This document shows positions 42,701-57,700 of a stretch of 64,000 bases of DNA, one piece after another. The stretch's first letter is position 1. Each line of letters starts with the position of its first letter. The DNA comes from Siphonodentalium dalli (Eukaryota; Mollusca; Scaphopoda; Gadilida; Siphonodentaliidae), in contig CP136061.1 of assembly GCA_032622095.1 (NCBI GenBank), positions 3,658,001-3,722,000 on the forward strand, given 5' to 3'. The notes under the pieces were generated by a model. That model was given only the letters and a program-made list of their open reading frames with translations, made no database searches and had not been told where the DNA came from. A program made the translations under genes and the position numbers.

Positions 42701-45700
42701 GAGGGAACAAACTTGAAAGGAAGGGTTGTATCCACTAATGTTTTGCATGTCCACACCCTCCCTCTTTTTATATTTTAAACTGAAATTTCTACTTGTTCTT
42801 TTTTGCACCAATATTGCATTCAGATGTTAAAGATGTACCAGTTATTTATAAGGACACAAAAATCGTTGAATTAGTTTGCATCACAATTTATTGTGCAACC
42901 GTGAAACCATTATTGGCTTGTGGTTTCACCATTTGTTCTGTTCTATGAAACATGACTTGATCTAGACTAAGACTTCCTTCGAACATTAGTTAATATGAGG
43001 TTTGTCAATGTTTGGCGTTTCGGGGAAAAATATCATAACCATCGTCACATATGATAGTCTGTGTTGCTATTCTAAATGGGCATTTAAACATACCATGCTG
43101 ACAAGATTCCGGGGAGATAATCCGATCTGATGTTTTTTTAAAGCCCAAAAATAAGACACAATTGAATGGACGAATAACTGGGGTACCAACGAGCTGGAAC
43201 TAAAAATATTACAATCGTCATCACACTGATATGCCATGATATAACTCCCATTTGGAGCCAAGTATTTGCCCGTAGTTGGCAGATATTTATTCCGACTTGC
43301 AGTGTGCCGTGCAGAAACAAATTAGGTGAATTGCAATTTGCACGACACTGGTTCGGCAATTAGCCGTACACCAGACAATTACCTCTATTGGTAGTAATTC
43401 CCATATAAAAATGTACCTGGGTAAATCTTGGTGTTTAACTAGGTATACCCCGGTACATATAGGTTTTACCCTGGTTCCACCCAGGTCACACCCAGGTTAC
43501 ACCCCAGGTAAATCAGGGATTTATATAGATTTACCCAGGTGTTTTCTATATATGTTAGGTATAAACCCCAGTTTACCCGGGTTTTTACGGATTTACACCC
43601 AGGTATTTACACCAGGTATTTACACCCAGGTATTTACACCAGGGTTTCGCCCAGGTATTTACTACAGTGTTCACCCGGATATATACACCTGTGGTATTTT
43701 GTTAAACTGTATAATCTGCATTGAAGTCACCTTATTAACCCTTTCTATATTACAGCACCATTGGCGTGTAGTTACCTTATTAGCCATTCTATATTAAATC
43801 ATTAATTGACAGGTAGTTACCTTATTAACCCTTGCTATACTAAGTAACATTGGTGAGTAGTTACATTATTAACCCTTTCTATATTAAAGCACCATTGATG
43901 TGAAGTTACCTTATTAACCCTTTCTTTATTAAAGCATCATTGACGCGTAGTTACCTTATTAACCCTTTCTATATTAAAATATCATTGATGTGTAGTTACA
44001 ATGTTAACCCTTTCTATAGTATAGCATCATTGACGGGTAGTTGGCTCCTTAACTCTGTATATACCAAAGTATCATTGTCGTATATAGTTACCTTATTAAC
44101 CCTTTCTATACTAAGTACCGTTGGCGTGTAGTTACCTTATTAACCCTTTCTATATTAAAGCATTAATTGACAGGTAGTTACCTTATTAACCCTTTCTATA
44201 CTAAGTATCATTGGTGAGTAGTTGCATTATTAACGCTTTCTATATTAAAGCGCCATTGGCGGGTAGTTACCTTATTAACCATTCATGTATTAAAGCATCA
44301 TTGACGTGTAGTTACCTTATTATAACCCTCTCTATATTAAAGCATCATTATTGCTGGGTAGTTATATTATTAACCCGTTCTATACTAAGTATCATTGGTG
44401 AGTAGTTACAGTATTAACCCTTTCTATATTAAAGCATCATTGATGTGAAGTTACCTTATTAACCATTTCTGTATTAAAGCAGCATTGACATGTAGTTACC
44501 TTATTAGCCCTTTCTTTATTAAAATATCATTGACGTGTAGTTACCATGTTAACCCTTTCTATATTAAAGCATCGTTGACGGGTAGTTGCCTAATTAACCC
44601 TCTATATACTAAAGTATCATTGTCGTGTAGTTACCTTACCAACCCTTTCTATACTAAGTATCATTGGCGTGTAGTTACCTTATTAACCTTTTCTATATTA
44701 AAGCATTAATTGACAGGTAGTTACATTAAACAACCCTTTCTATACTAAGTATCATTGGTGAGTAGTTACATTATAAACCATTTCTATATTAAAGCGCCAT
44801 TGACGGGTAATTACCTTATTAACCATTTTTGTATCAAAGCATCATTGACGTGCAGTTACCATATTATAACACTTTCTATATTAAAGCATCATTGACTGAT
44901 AGTTACCATATTAACCCTTTCTATATTAAAGCACCATCGGCGTGTAATTACCTTATTAACCCTTTCTACGTTGAAGCAATAATTGACAGGCAGTTACCTT
45001 ATTAACCCTTTTTATAATGAGTATCATTGGTGATTAGTTACATTATTAACCCTTTCTACAATAAAGCATCATTGACATGTAGTTATCACAGTAGCCAGTT
45101 ATATATTAAAGCATCATGGACGGTAGTTACCATATTAACCCTTTCTATATTAAAGCACCATTGGCGTGTAATTACCATATTAACCCTTTCTATATTAAAA
45201 CATCATTGACGTGTAGTTACCCTATTAGCCCTTTCTATATTTAAGCATCATTGACGTGTAGAACTTTATCTTATTAACCCTTTCTTTATTAAAGCATCAT
45301 TGACATGTAGTTACCTTATTAACCATTTCTACACTAAAGCATTATTGACGGGTAGTTACCTTATTAACCCTTTCTATATTAAAGCATCATTGACAAGAAG
45401 TTAAATTATTAACCTTCTATAATAAGTATCATTGCCGTGTAGTTAGTTACCTTATAAAACATTTCTATATTAAGACGTCGATCATTGACGGGTAGTTGTT
45501 ACCTTATTAATCATTTATGTATTCAAGCATCATTGACGAGTAGTTACCTTATTACTTGAAGTTTATTATGACAGTATGACAATACACTACCCCGGACAAA
45601 TGAAGCAATATCATACTTTATCTAACAGCCTAGCTATAATTAGTGAACATTAAACTGACAAACAGACAATTTTCAGGGCCATTATTTAATATTAAAGGGA

Positions 45701-48700
45701 TACAAAATAAAGAGATTTCTAATTATCAGTAAGAATTATTCTCTAAGTGATACTTATTATTTCAAATAAATGATTGCATATACTATAGTAAACCATATAC
45801 CAACAGGAAAATATTAGTGAATACAATTATTGTGTTTCAAAATTCGTTTCGTTTCGTTTCTGCAGCCAAATTACAATCTTAACTTTTAGTTATCGTTCTT
45901 CAAAATGAAGCGCGGATAATTCCTTGTGGTATTTTGAGTTAATTTTGTCGCGAATCAACGCGGATTGACAGAAGGAAATGGTGTATTGGCTACAAACGGA
46001 TAAACTGTGGACTTATATATAAGATTCGCCGATTTCACCCCATGGATGTGCGCAAATATCGAAAAAATATTTCAATTCCCGGAACAGTAAGAATTAAGCT
46101 ACGATAACGAAACGGATCAACTATAGTATTGAACAGTACCTCAGCTACCTGGCCATAACCAGAATATTTTCTCAAAATTGAATTTGTGATACCGGTACAA
46201 TCATGATGTAGTGCCAGTGGCCTGCTCATAATGCACCTGTCCAGAAGAAGAAGAATTGAGAAGTTTGAAGATCATGGACTACGCAGACACCATCTGGGAC
46301 CCCTACCAACAAAATCACATCGACAAGCTGGAAAGAATCCAGCGTAGAGTAGCCCGTTTCATTAAAAGAGACTATAAGAGCAAAGAAGATGGATATATGA
46401 CCAAGATCCTCTACGAGCTAGATTTACCAACATTGCAGAAACGGCGGAAAATAAATCGGCTGGGATTCATGAGTAAGGTGGTGGGTGGATTGGTCCCGGC
46501 TATACCACCTAATCAATACTTTACAGCCGAAACAAGGCGTCTTAGATCGCAGAGCAAAGTTCTGACAGGCTACGTCACCAGCCAAATTCCTCGGCACCTA
46601 ATTTAAAGAAACAACAGTCAGTGCTACGAGGCTATACCATACGTGTCAGCTCAGTTCGCTAATTCCACATTTGTTCGAACTATATGCGACTGGAATCAGC
46701 TGGAGGAATCCTTAATCCTACAACAACAGCCTGTGGATTCCTTCAAGAGTGCGCTGAAGGAAAATATCTGAGACTCTCTCGCCCGCTGCGAAATTACCAT
46801 AATTGGGATCTGCAGCGTAACCATTCAGATTCAGATTGATCCACGATAGTAAGGGGTCAGTACATGTAGTAAGTACTGATAGTGATAAGCCTGCTGTACA
46901 ATAATACTACTTTTGCTGTTTTACTGGTCTTAACTGAGTACTGTGTCAATATGACATTGTTAATTCAGTTCCACTCTAATGTACATTAACTGGCAATGAT
47001 GCATCTGACGCTATTAAAGGCACCGGTAATCCCTAAATACCAGGAGGACGCGGCGTAGAAACTTGGTACAACAGTTGTTACACGACAAAGAAAATTATCA
47101 ACAAGCTTAGTGAGCGTCATCATCAAAATTGCAAATTAAAACACGGCAATGGTAAATTGGTAATCCCTACATACCAGGAGGACAAGGCATTGAAACTTGG
47201 GACAACAGTTGTTACACGGCAAAGAAATTTAAAACACACTGTGCACAGATGAATGTTTATACATGTACTGTGCAGTCGAGATCACCTGGACTACAAATAT
47301 TTAAGGATTATACTATTTGATGAGTAGATGCGTGACTGATAAAAGAATTAGAGACTCCATATTTATTCGGAAGATAACAGTATACGATGCCATACAGTTG
47401 TTCCATAACACCTCAACCTTTGGTGGATATTAACAGTAAAACTAATGAAAATGATGAAAGCCAGACTCAACATCAAGACAACATGTGCATGCATAAGTGA
47501 CGGTTCAATGATTTTGACTCCATCAGATGATATTTAAGCGACACCAATTTTTAAGTCTGGTTTACGATGTGGGGAGAAAAAAAGTAGATGCAGGAGGGAA
47601 AAAAATAAAAATAAAAAAGATTCTCCCCCCAATTTATATCAAGTAAATCGTGGAATTTTACATAAATTTTACAAAAATTGTGAAAAAATGTTTTTGAATG
47701 AAATTCTGTTCAAACCAAACAAGACATATCTTGTCATGAAATACATGAAAATATGGATCTGTAAATGATCATAAGCAGAACCGGATGCGACAGCACATGA
47801 AAATCATGTGTTTTTTTTTTCATGAAATGGAAACAAAGTTGTAGGAGGTGTTCGTAAACCAGACTTAAAAATTGGTGTTAACACAGGATCACATATTCTA
47901 AAAATAATTGTCTCCCTCAAGTTGGCCTCAACCATACTAGTATTTATATTTGATAGAACCTCAGTGAGACCATGTTGAAAATTACCATCAATGAAGTTCC
48001 AGTGTTGACGCAACGCGGTCATGTTCCTTAGGCCAAAGAAAAAAGATACTATGTTTCCGTACATCGACCAACCCTAAAAATAACCCGCCGACCCTAAACT
48101 TTTTATTGATATTTTGAGAAAAAGTCAAAATTTTCGCAATTTTAATTTCCTGAGAGTGGATCTCCTGCCTGCTTTATGTCTTGTTTGGGACTTATGGAAC
48201 ACTATCAACAGACATGGTGGGTGTGTATCTGTATATATACATGTAAAGAGGTTATCACTGCATATATTAGGGGTATACATGTACTAGTAGCTACTGTTTC
48301 CAAAAACCAGGCATGCTCGGTGGGTGTACTGGCTACCCCCAGACAATGGGATGTAATCGTCACAATACATGTACGGTATAATGGCGGTATTATTGGTAAA
48401 ATTCTTATAAAAAGTTAGTGACATCAATTTTGTACCAAGTTTATAGCCAAATTTATGAAAATGTGGTATTAGATATAATAAAAAACATACGTAAGCATGA
48501 AGTAAGTTTGATTTTTTATCAATCTTAATGTATATTTCCACTGCGTTGATCAAGTAATACTTTCCCCATGGCACGGGTTGGCATTTTATGTCACTTTGGT
48601 CGAGGTAGTTCAATATTTCTGCAGCTGGATAAAAAATATCAAAATAAAATAAAATAAAAAACATTCCCTACCTACCTACCCTAATTTTTTTTACCGGAAA

Positions 48701-51700
48701 CATACAATCTTTTTTCTTTGGCCTTTAGCATGGTAATTCGTGAAAATAAATGTCAATGCAACTTACTCTCAGGCTCCAAATAAAAGTGCAGGCCCAAATA
48801 ATAGTGCGGGGGGGGGAAATTCCATTGAAAGTTAATAAAAGTACAGACCCAAATAATAGTGCAGGGGGAACTCTGAGCAAAACATCAACTGTGGTTAACC
48901 AAATAATTTTTATAGCAGGTTCAGGTATACGAGTCAACATGTAGTACAGGTACATGTATGTATCATGTGGTGTTTTTTTGGTGTGCCACATACTTGAATA
49001 TGTACTCTTGAGTGCCTAATGTACGATTATTAAAATCGAGGTAAAATTCCCACCTGTACGATCGTTATTTGGTCCTGTACGTTTATTAAATTAACCAAAA
49101 GAAATAATTCACCAATCTTAAATTGTGTTATTCATATAAGAAATGAACGGCGGTTTCAATGCCGTCATGGGGTTTTGACCGCGAGAAAAAATCAGCAAAC
49201 TTCGGGGTTCATGCAGAGTTTGCTGATTTTTTTAACGCGGTCGAAACCCATGACCACGTTGAATCCGCCGTTTATTATTTATATTTATATACTTAAATTC
49301 ATTATGAACTAGGATTGTATGTCTTTCCCATTATTTATTCATCTATTTAAACAAACGCATGGAGTTCAGTTCAGACAGTTCGAATCCTTGTTTTTTGGAA
49401 AACCAAACATTTTGAGAATCCGTTCATGGAGAACGGAAGAAACGCAATTTCACAGTAAAGTATAAACATATGACAAAATGTCTTGTTTAGCTAGTAACTA
49501 ATGTAGACGTGTTGATCATTTTTACATCTGAATCATATAGAAATCTTGAATTTGTGCTGATTTAAATTTTCATAGCTTCAAAATATTAATAAACGTGCAG
49601 ACCCAAATAAGCACTGTGCAGGGGGGGATTTCCCAAGAAAAATAATAAACGTGGATGCAGCTGGTGCATGCATATTTATTTGGAGCCCAAAAGTAAAGAG
49701 GTGGAGGTGAATGTTACATGTAAGTTGTTATTAACGAAATGGAACGATGCCTTTAATAGGTTCCAACCGTTCCACCAGCAATAAGTCGCGACTTCTTTAT
49801 ATTGGCCTGACAGATTGGTTTTTGTTGGCGTCATGCCTGTCGACCATTATGATGGCCACATATATTGTCATATAACAGCGATTTACGATCTGTCTTGTTG
49901 GCTCATAATATAAATTAAGAAAGTGGCCTTGTGTTCGTTCCTTGCGTAAAAAAATATTTTTTAGTACAAACGTCCTCATTGATTGTGTCCCTCGACTCCT
50001 TGTGTAATTGGTCAAGTAACTTACATGTATGTACATGTACAGACCACTCACAAATTTCTTAGAAAAGCGACCACATGTTCGAATCTACTTTGCGATTTTG
50101 GAGCAACGCATTTGTAAATGCGTTCATATTTTAACACATTTTCCTTGATTTATTCACAAACAAATGTCTTGATGCAGGCCTTAAAATCCATCAGATTTTT
50201 GGCAATAATCAAAATGTTAGTGTTTCACTTTCTACAGGGAATCAAGACTTTTTACTAGAATCAAAATGAGAATCATGATTCTCAGATTCTGATTATAAAA
50301 CAATTAATGTCAACAGTGTTTATTTATGTTTATTCCATTTTGAATGGAAAACTACATCATGAATGTCCGATTCCGAACATATACATGTACACCAGGAGTG
50401 GGAAAATAACACAGAATTATTCAGATGTGAATTTAAATTAAACAAAATTATAACTAAAATTGCAAAATACACTATCGTATCGATATTTGGGTGTTCATAC
50501 TAGTATACTTTTTCGGCGCAATGATCGGTAATTTCAATGCGACTGCGATTATTCCCAATGCAGTGCATTTAATTTAAATGCTGTCATTAAGGCATTTACA
50601 AAGTGGCGTGACACAATGCACCCTCAATGCATTTTAAATGCAACAACCGCATTTCATTGATCCACGTTGTAAAGGACATTTATTTTTAGAATACATGTAT
50701 GTACGTGTATATAACCACAAGAATAAAGAACAAATCAACTGTTTTTATTACTTTGTAAACCTCTGATGTTTCCCATACAGTATACATTTGTATATTATAA
50801 ACCATGTTACAGTAATTCTAGAGCTAATTAATCGACTCCTTAACTACAGCAGAATTATGGGTAACTTTTCAGGATTTAGTCCGAAATATGGCTTGTTGCC
50901 ATTCATCGGAAAGCTCTCATAATTCTTCTGTAATTAAGGAGTCGATTAATTAGAGCATTACTGTATATCCTCTATAACTGTTTATTCAACATCACGTGCT
51001 GCAATCCATTAATGCGGTTCAGATTTCGATGTCCGGTTCAACATTATTATCATATGGTTTGATAGCAGAAATACTCAGTTTGGAATGTTATACCATACAA
51101 GTTTTACGAGTTGCTCTTGCTCAAGAATGGATAAATTTATAAACCTGATTTTTGGCGCATTAGTTAGAATTATATTTTTGCACAAGAACACACCACAAAT
51201 ATCGAACTGGACATCAAAAGCAGAACCGGATTGTATCGATTGCATAAACATAAGAAGTTGGTCACTGACCGACAATTGCTATTCTCTGGTGTGGTTTATA
51301 GGACTACCGTATGCAATGCCGACTTAAAAATAAAAATTCACATAAACAGCGCATGAAGCGGTCTATCCACAAACTCAGGTATTCGGTAATTCCAAATGTA
51401 TGAAATTTCACCATGATATCCCGGTATATCATTGTCAGGACTGTTTGTACAAAAGGTTGTTATTCTACTATGCATAATTTTGCTATATCATTGTACTCGG
51501 ACTGTATTGCAATGTAATATATCAGTACATGTACCGGTATACTGGGTGTCGGGGATTAGATACGCCCCTGTATATATCGGACGGTCAATTGTGGTAACGA
51601 CTGTGGCTGAGTGATCAACAGACAATGCCTGTGATTACGCACGCGCTATTATATGCGCGTGAGTGAACTGTGAATGTGACAATATGTGCTTGTGTTATTG

Positions 51701-54700
51701 AAGCAGATTGTGACTATGTAGTTCAGAGTAAAGGTGTGTTATATGCAGTACTTCGCTTGTCCGATTTATACGATCTTCCCGATACTTATCCGTACTTACC
51801 GACATTTGGTCCCTCGAACCGGATCCTGGACACAACATGAATTCGACAAAAGAACGCATGAGCATAACGATATGGACACATCTCTTCGATGACACGCTAG
51901 ATCTTGTCCACAAGGCCGATGTTCTCATGGATTTACTATCTCTGGAATGCGCAGAGGAACTCTTAGACATTCAATTGCTGATCAGAACTAATGTTAAAGC
52001 TCTAGGTCGATCATCCTGGGATCTAATAGAACACATAGAGAATGATGATGCTTATCTCAGAGAAGCTGACATTATAGGGGTTGCCATGCGAGGTGTGCGA
52101 GACAGGTGTTCCATGATTGGGCATCTTGATGTAAGAGACACGTGCACAACACAGCTAGTTCAATATTTACCGTCTACAGAAGCGGACCACCAGGAATTTA
52201 CTGTACCATCTTCGTTTGGTGACAGAAATTCTGCCGACGTTCCGGTGCCCAATGGTCTGAATTCAGTCAGGACAGAGCCAGTGACAGCTGATAGTGACAC
52301 TCTAATATCTATAGACGCTTCGGTTTCAGGTTCGAAAACTCCCGGCTATTCGATTCCTTGTCAGATGGATCCTCAGTCGGATGTGCTTGCTTCTGGTGCA
52401 CATACTAGTAGGTCGATATCTTCAGATGACCAACCAACTTCACCCATGTATACCCCGACGACACCAGGTATATTGATGGCAGCTGCTACATGTACCCCCC
52501 TCGTCGGAGAGAACTCGAACGATCTTGATACTCGCAATTCTTCTGAACCACCCGAGAATGATGCGTGTGAATATGTGATTGATGTGCTACACGGTTCACA
52601 TACACTGGACAGTCTTCTGTCTCCTGTACATTCGAACTCGAAAGCTGATTCGCGTGACGTATTTGCGTATGTTGCTTTAGGTCTCCCAGACGTATGTTCT
52701 GTAATTGAGTGCGAATTACATGTACCGTGCGTTCCTGGTCTCAGATCCTTGGCAATCCCGACAAAGTTATCTTTTGGACCTACTCTCAAAAGGTCTACAG
52801 CGTGTCTAACTTTGAATGGACATTTCAACGCAAAACTTACCTCTTCTCTGTTTCCGAATTTGGACTTCTGTTCGGTGCCCCCGGAGGATGTCGGGGATTA
52901 GATACGCCCCTGTATATATCGGACGGTCAATTGTGGTAACGACTGTGGCTGAGTGATCAACAGACAATGCCTGTGATTACGCACGCGCTATTATATGCGC
53001 GTGAGTGAACTGTGAATGTGACAATATGTGCTTGTGTTATTGAAGCAGATTGTGACTATGTAGTTCAGAGTAAAGGTGTGTTATATGCAGTACTTCGCTT
53101 GTCCGATTTATACGATCTTCCCGATACTTATCCGTACTTACCGACACTGTGTGCACATTATATACATGTAGGCCTACTTTCACTTTAGTACATGTATGTG
53201 TCATAAAAGACTCATGTTGTTAAATTGAAAAAAAACATGTGTGAAAACAGAGAGAATACATGTACATGTGCCGGTACTATATACCTCTTTGTGTGCTGTA
53301 CTACCGGTACTATTCATGTACATGTACTACACTACAATAAGAGAAATTTTAATTGATTCTGCTGCCCTTGTGCCACAGGCCTCAAACACGCCAAACAAGT
53401 ATCTGTAGCCAGGCCCACCAGTACCAGGCTACTAGTAAATGAAGTACTGAAAGTGTCACATCATTAATCGAGCCCAATCTTAGTTATACTAGTCTCTTGT
53501 GTAGTTTGGGTTACTATTAATAAGATATTTAATGAATGTTTGGAATGTATGGTAGCATTCTTACCTGGATCAACATATGCCATGCACAACGCTGGTCATC
53601 ATATCATCACCGCTGTTGGCAGTAAACCGCTCATCGGGCTATAACAGTTAGAGTTTTCCATACCAGGGCTAATCTAATCAGTTAAAATTAGTCATTTTAG
53701 AGGGAATACCAACCAGTGGAAGACGTACAAAAAGTCATGTATATTCAGATATCAGTTTTCGAGAAAAAACCCATCTTAGTCGAGCGGACTTAGAATATCG
53801 GGGTAAACTTAAATTTCATTCAGCAACACTTTCACAGCAGAATATAAAAATAGTACATTAAAATCACTTACAGTACATGTACATGTAGCCCAAGTGCTGT
53901 GCTAGCCTATATTATATACTACCAAAACTTTTGGTCAGTTTCTCGATGACTGACACTTGTAAACGCTTGAACGGGTATGTAGTACATGTACATGTACATG
54001 TGTACCGTATGTGAATTAAAGATCTTATTAGTGACACAACAGGAGGCTAGACATACATTTGTAACTACAGTAATGCTCTAATTAATCGACTCCTTAACCA
54101 CAGCAGAATTACGGGTATTAAACTCGGGGAGAGCTTTCCGATGAATGGCAACAAGCCATATATCCGACTAAATCCTGAAAGCTACACATAATTCTGCTGT
54201 GGTTAAGGGGTCGATTTCTTAGGGCACTACTGTATCTGTTTTAGTGCACATCAAATGTATTTGTTGTCTTTCCTCTTGTAATTTGTCTTTGGTTGTGTTC
54301 GCCATTTCGATGGACAACTACATGTACATGTACTGACATCAAATGACTGAAATGAGTCAAAATTTAGCAGTGCAGCCAATTATATAGATAAACAGAATTA
54401 AATAGCATCCAAATTCCAAATGAGCATAAATGATAAAACAAACTTTATTGAGCACTAACATCATACTGACATCAAATGACTGAAATGAGTCAAAATTTAG
54501 CAGGGCAGCCAATTATATAGATAAACAGAATTAAATAGCATCCAAATTCCAAATGAGCATAAATGATAAAACAAACTTTATTGAGCACTCTTTTAATACT
54601 AGTAATTACAGCTACAATGAAAGCACCTAATAAAAATTCTAAGTTTGGTAAAACTGTCTGTATACAAAGTTTATCTGGCCGTGATGAATAAAACCTATAA

Positions 54701-57700
54701 ATGGGATCATATACATGTATGTTAGATATCATTACATGATTATTTGAAAACACATATCCGTATGGAAAACAAACTATTTTACCACTGGCCAAGTGGTCCT
54801 GCTAATATGCTATGATGCTGGTGGTCCTGCTGAATTGCTATGATGCGGGTAGTGCAATTCATAGCAATTAAGCAGGACCCAACCGCATCATAGCACATTA
54901 GCAGGAACACTTGAACAGGGTATATTTACAGTGTCAAATCGAATGGGCATCTTTTAACAATATTTTTGAACAATTTCCTAGAAGTGTTCGAAAATTGAGA
55001 ACTGAATTTATATTTTTTTTTATGAGGTTTCGATTGAAAAATTTCTAACTTAGCTCATCAGGATTAACATTGTCGCACAGCTATATTCTCTTTCCCAACA
55101 AAGTCTATAGAACATACATGTAAAATTACAGCTATGCTTTAATTAATCAACTCGCCTTATATTACTCGGGTATTACTGCAGTATTCAGGCGTGTTCATGC
55201 GATCAACCGCAGTCAGTTATACCGCCGCAGAATGTGGTCCACCTCACATTTGCAGTTAGGCTGTATTTTTCATGCGATGTTTATATGAATTTTGTTTTAA
55301 AGTTGACATTGTAATCACACCAGAATTTTTTGTTATTGTTTCAAAATGTCTAGATAGAATTCAGAATTTTTGTGGTAAAAACAATTAACTTGGTTATCAC
55401 AGTTAACACATATTACTGTGGTAAGATTACCAGCGGATACCGCATGTCAACAGGGACTGCATGCTCTAATTAATTATCAGGTTTAACATGTTTATACTGG
55501 ATACAGTTCATTTTAAAGGTACTCAATCCGGTTCGATGATACCCATATAATCAGATTCCAACATCATACATTTGTATTTAGAAAGGCTGCTTCAGTTACG
55601 TTATCAGAATTGATTAATTGCTCTAAAATAATGCTAACCACTGTCAACTAAAGTATACAATTGCCTGACATATGTTATTTATCAACATGTTGTTCTACAA
55701 AATTTGGCCTTATTATCAACAGAAAGCCTCTTGATTTTAGAGTTATCCATCTTCATCTGAAATTTGGTCCGAGACCGTGGGCCACTATTAATTCTTGATC
55801 GTGAAAAATAGTATATTTCAAAAATTGATATCTAATAACTCTGAGCTTTGATAGGTGGTGGGTTCCTCGACTCGTACCAAATATCTTTTACCCCCCAAGT
55901 CCAAATAAAGAGTAATGTGCGAGCATTAATTCAGGGGGCCCTTAATCAGATTATGCATCTTTAAATTCAAATACAGTTTAAAGATGCATAATCCGATTAA
56001 GTGCCCCTCATTTGCTATTTACATATACATGTATATGGAATCGGGGGGGGTAAAAATATTTTAATCAAGTCGAGGGACCCACCTACATGTATCAAAGCTC
56101 AGAGTTATTAGATATCAATTTTTGAAATTTTAATATTTATCACCATCGATACTTAATAGTGGCCCAGAAAAATTTGACGAGCCAACGGTCTCAGACCAAA
56201 TTGCGGATGAAGATGGATAACTCTAAAATGAAGAGGCTTTGTGTTGATAATAAGGTCAAACTTCGTCGAACAGCATGTTGATAAATATAACGTATCAGGC
56301 GATTTTATACTATACATGTAGTTGACAGTGGTTAGCATTATTTTTGGGCAATTAATCGATTCTGATATTACTGAAGCAGCATTTCTAAAAAAAATGTTGT
56401 TGGAATCTAATTATATGGGGACCATCGAATCTGATTGAGCACCTTTAATAGTTAGCTATATGAGTTATATACACATAAGGCGACACCAATTTTTAAGTCC
56501 GGTTTACGAACACCTCCTACAACTTTTTTTCCATTTCATGAATTTTTTTTTTACTTTTTTGTCCCAATTTTTTTTACACGCGTACTGATTTTCATGTGCT
56601 GTCGCATCCGGTTCTGCTTATGATCATTTGCAGATCCATATTTTCATGTATTTCATGACAAGAAATGTCTTGTTTGGTTCAGAATTTCATTCGAAAAGTT
56701 TTTTTTCACAATTTTTGTAAAATTTATGTAAAATTTCAAGATTCACTTGATATAAATTGGGGGGGGGGACAATTTTTTTTTTTTTTTCCCCTCCTGCATC
56801 TACTTTTTTTCTCCCCACATCAGCCCACATGTTCGTAAACCAGACTTAAAAATTGGTGTCGCCTAATAGACATTTAAACTTTCGGATGATAACTTCAGTT
56901 TGTGTGATCATATCTGAACCAAATGTGGTATGTAAGTTTATCAGACCAAAATACAGGTCAAGTTCGAATATAGGTGTGCTCCGCTCATTTTTGCGAGAGT
57001 TATGGCCCTTTTTCGACTTAGAATCGTGTTAATTTCTGGTTTCCGCATCATAATTTTAGTTTGTGTGATCAAATCTGAATCAAATTTGGTATGATAGTTT
57101 ATTATCCACCATTTCATGGGACACTGGTTGGATTGTTCTGAAATGTAGTATCGGATTTAGGGGACCTTGATATATTTTTCAGACAAGCTGATGCCCCAAA
57201 GAAGCCACTTTTTCTCACATTTGCTGAAATAGTATCCAAAACATCAACATATCAAGAGCCATTAGACTGAATTAGATAAAAATATATCACTTGGGTCTGT
57301 TTAAGCTGGAAAATACTCAAAATTTGTATAATTTTCTGCTATTATATCTGCATACTAGCCTTTTTGCTGAATCGTGAATGCCGGTTATATTGCCGTGTGA
57401 AATCATAGTACCAGATAAGATTGGGTATGTACATGTATATAGCATACCACCTGAAAATGGCTTGAACATCACATACCAAAGCGGGGTGGGGGTGTGTGTG
57501 ACACCCTCCTTGATCATAGTCTGTATTCTACAGGGTATGTTAACTGTTTCGAGTTGGTGCAATTAATGTGATTGTTTAATCTCTACCATCTGAAATCTAT
57601 TTATAGCATATTTTGCTATCTGATCAATATTGCTACTTAGTACTGATATAAAACAGGATAAAGATGGTGTGTCTCTTTCCCGAATGTTCTGTTTACATGT

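Larger units (their letters stand above)
51547..53146 (+). mobile_element. Compact LTR retroelement (1.6 kb) with LTRs that read as identical
   Basis: The 258-bp direct repeats at 51547-51804 and 52889-53146 read as identical by eye. They start TGTCGG and end CCGACA. Two bases after the first LTR comes TGGTCCCTCGAACCGGA, a candidate primer-binding site beginning with the usual TGG. A short purine run (ggagga) precedes the second LTR. The flanks ctggg and ctgtg may be an imperfect 5-bp target duplication. The 1084-bp interior holds one ORF and no room for RT or integrase, so the element is non-autonomous. Identical LTRs imply a recent insertion. Confidence 0.88.

Noticed and set aside
43405-43797. 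A 128-codon + strand frame rich in Pro and Tyr as a collagen-like protein
   Set aside because: It is the translation of the CCCAGGT repeat element.
51807-51823. Assigning the LTR element's primer to a particular tRNA
   Set aside because: The site begins TGG as expected, but I could not match the rest to a tRNA acceptor end with confidence.
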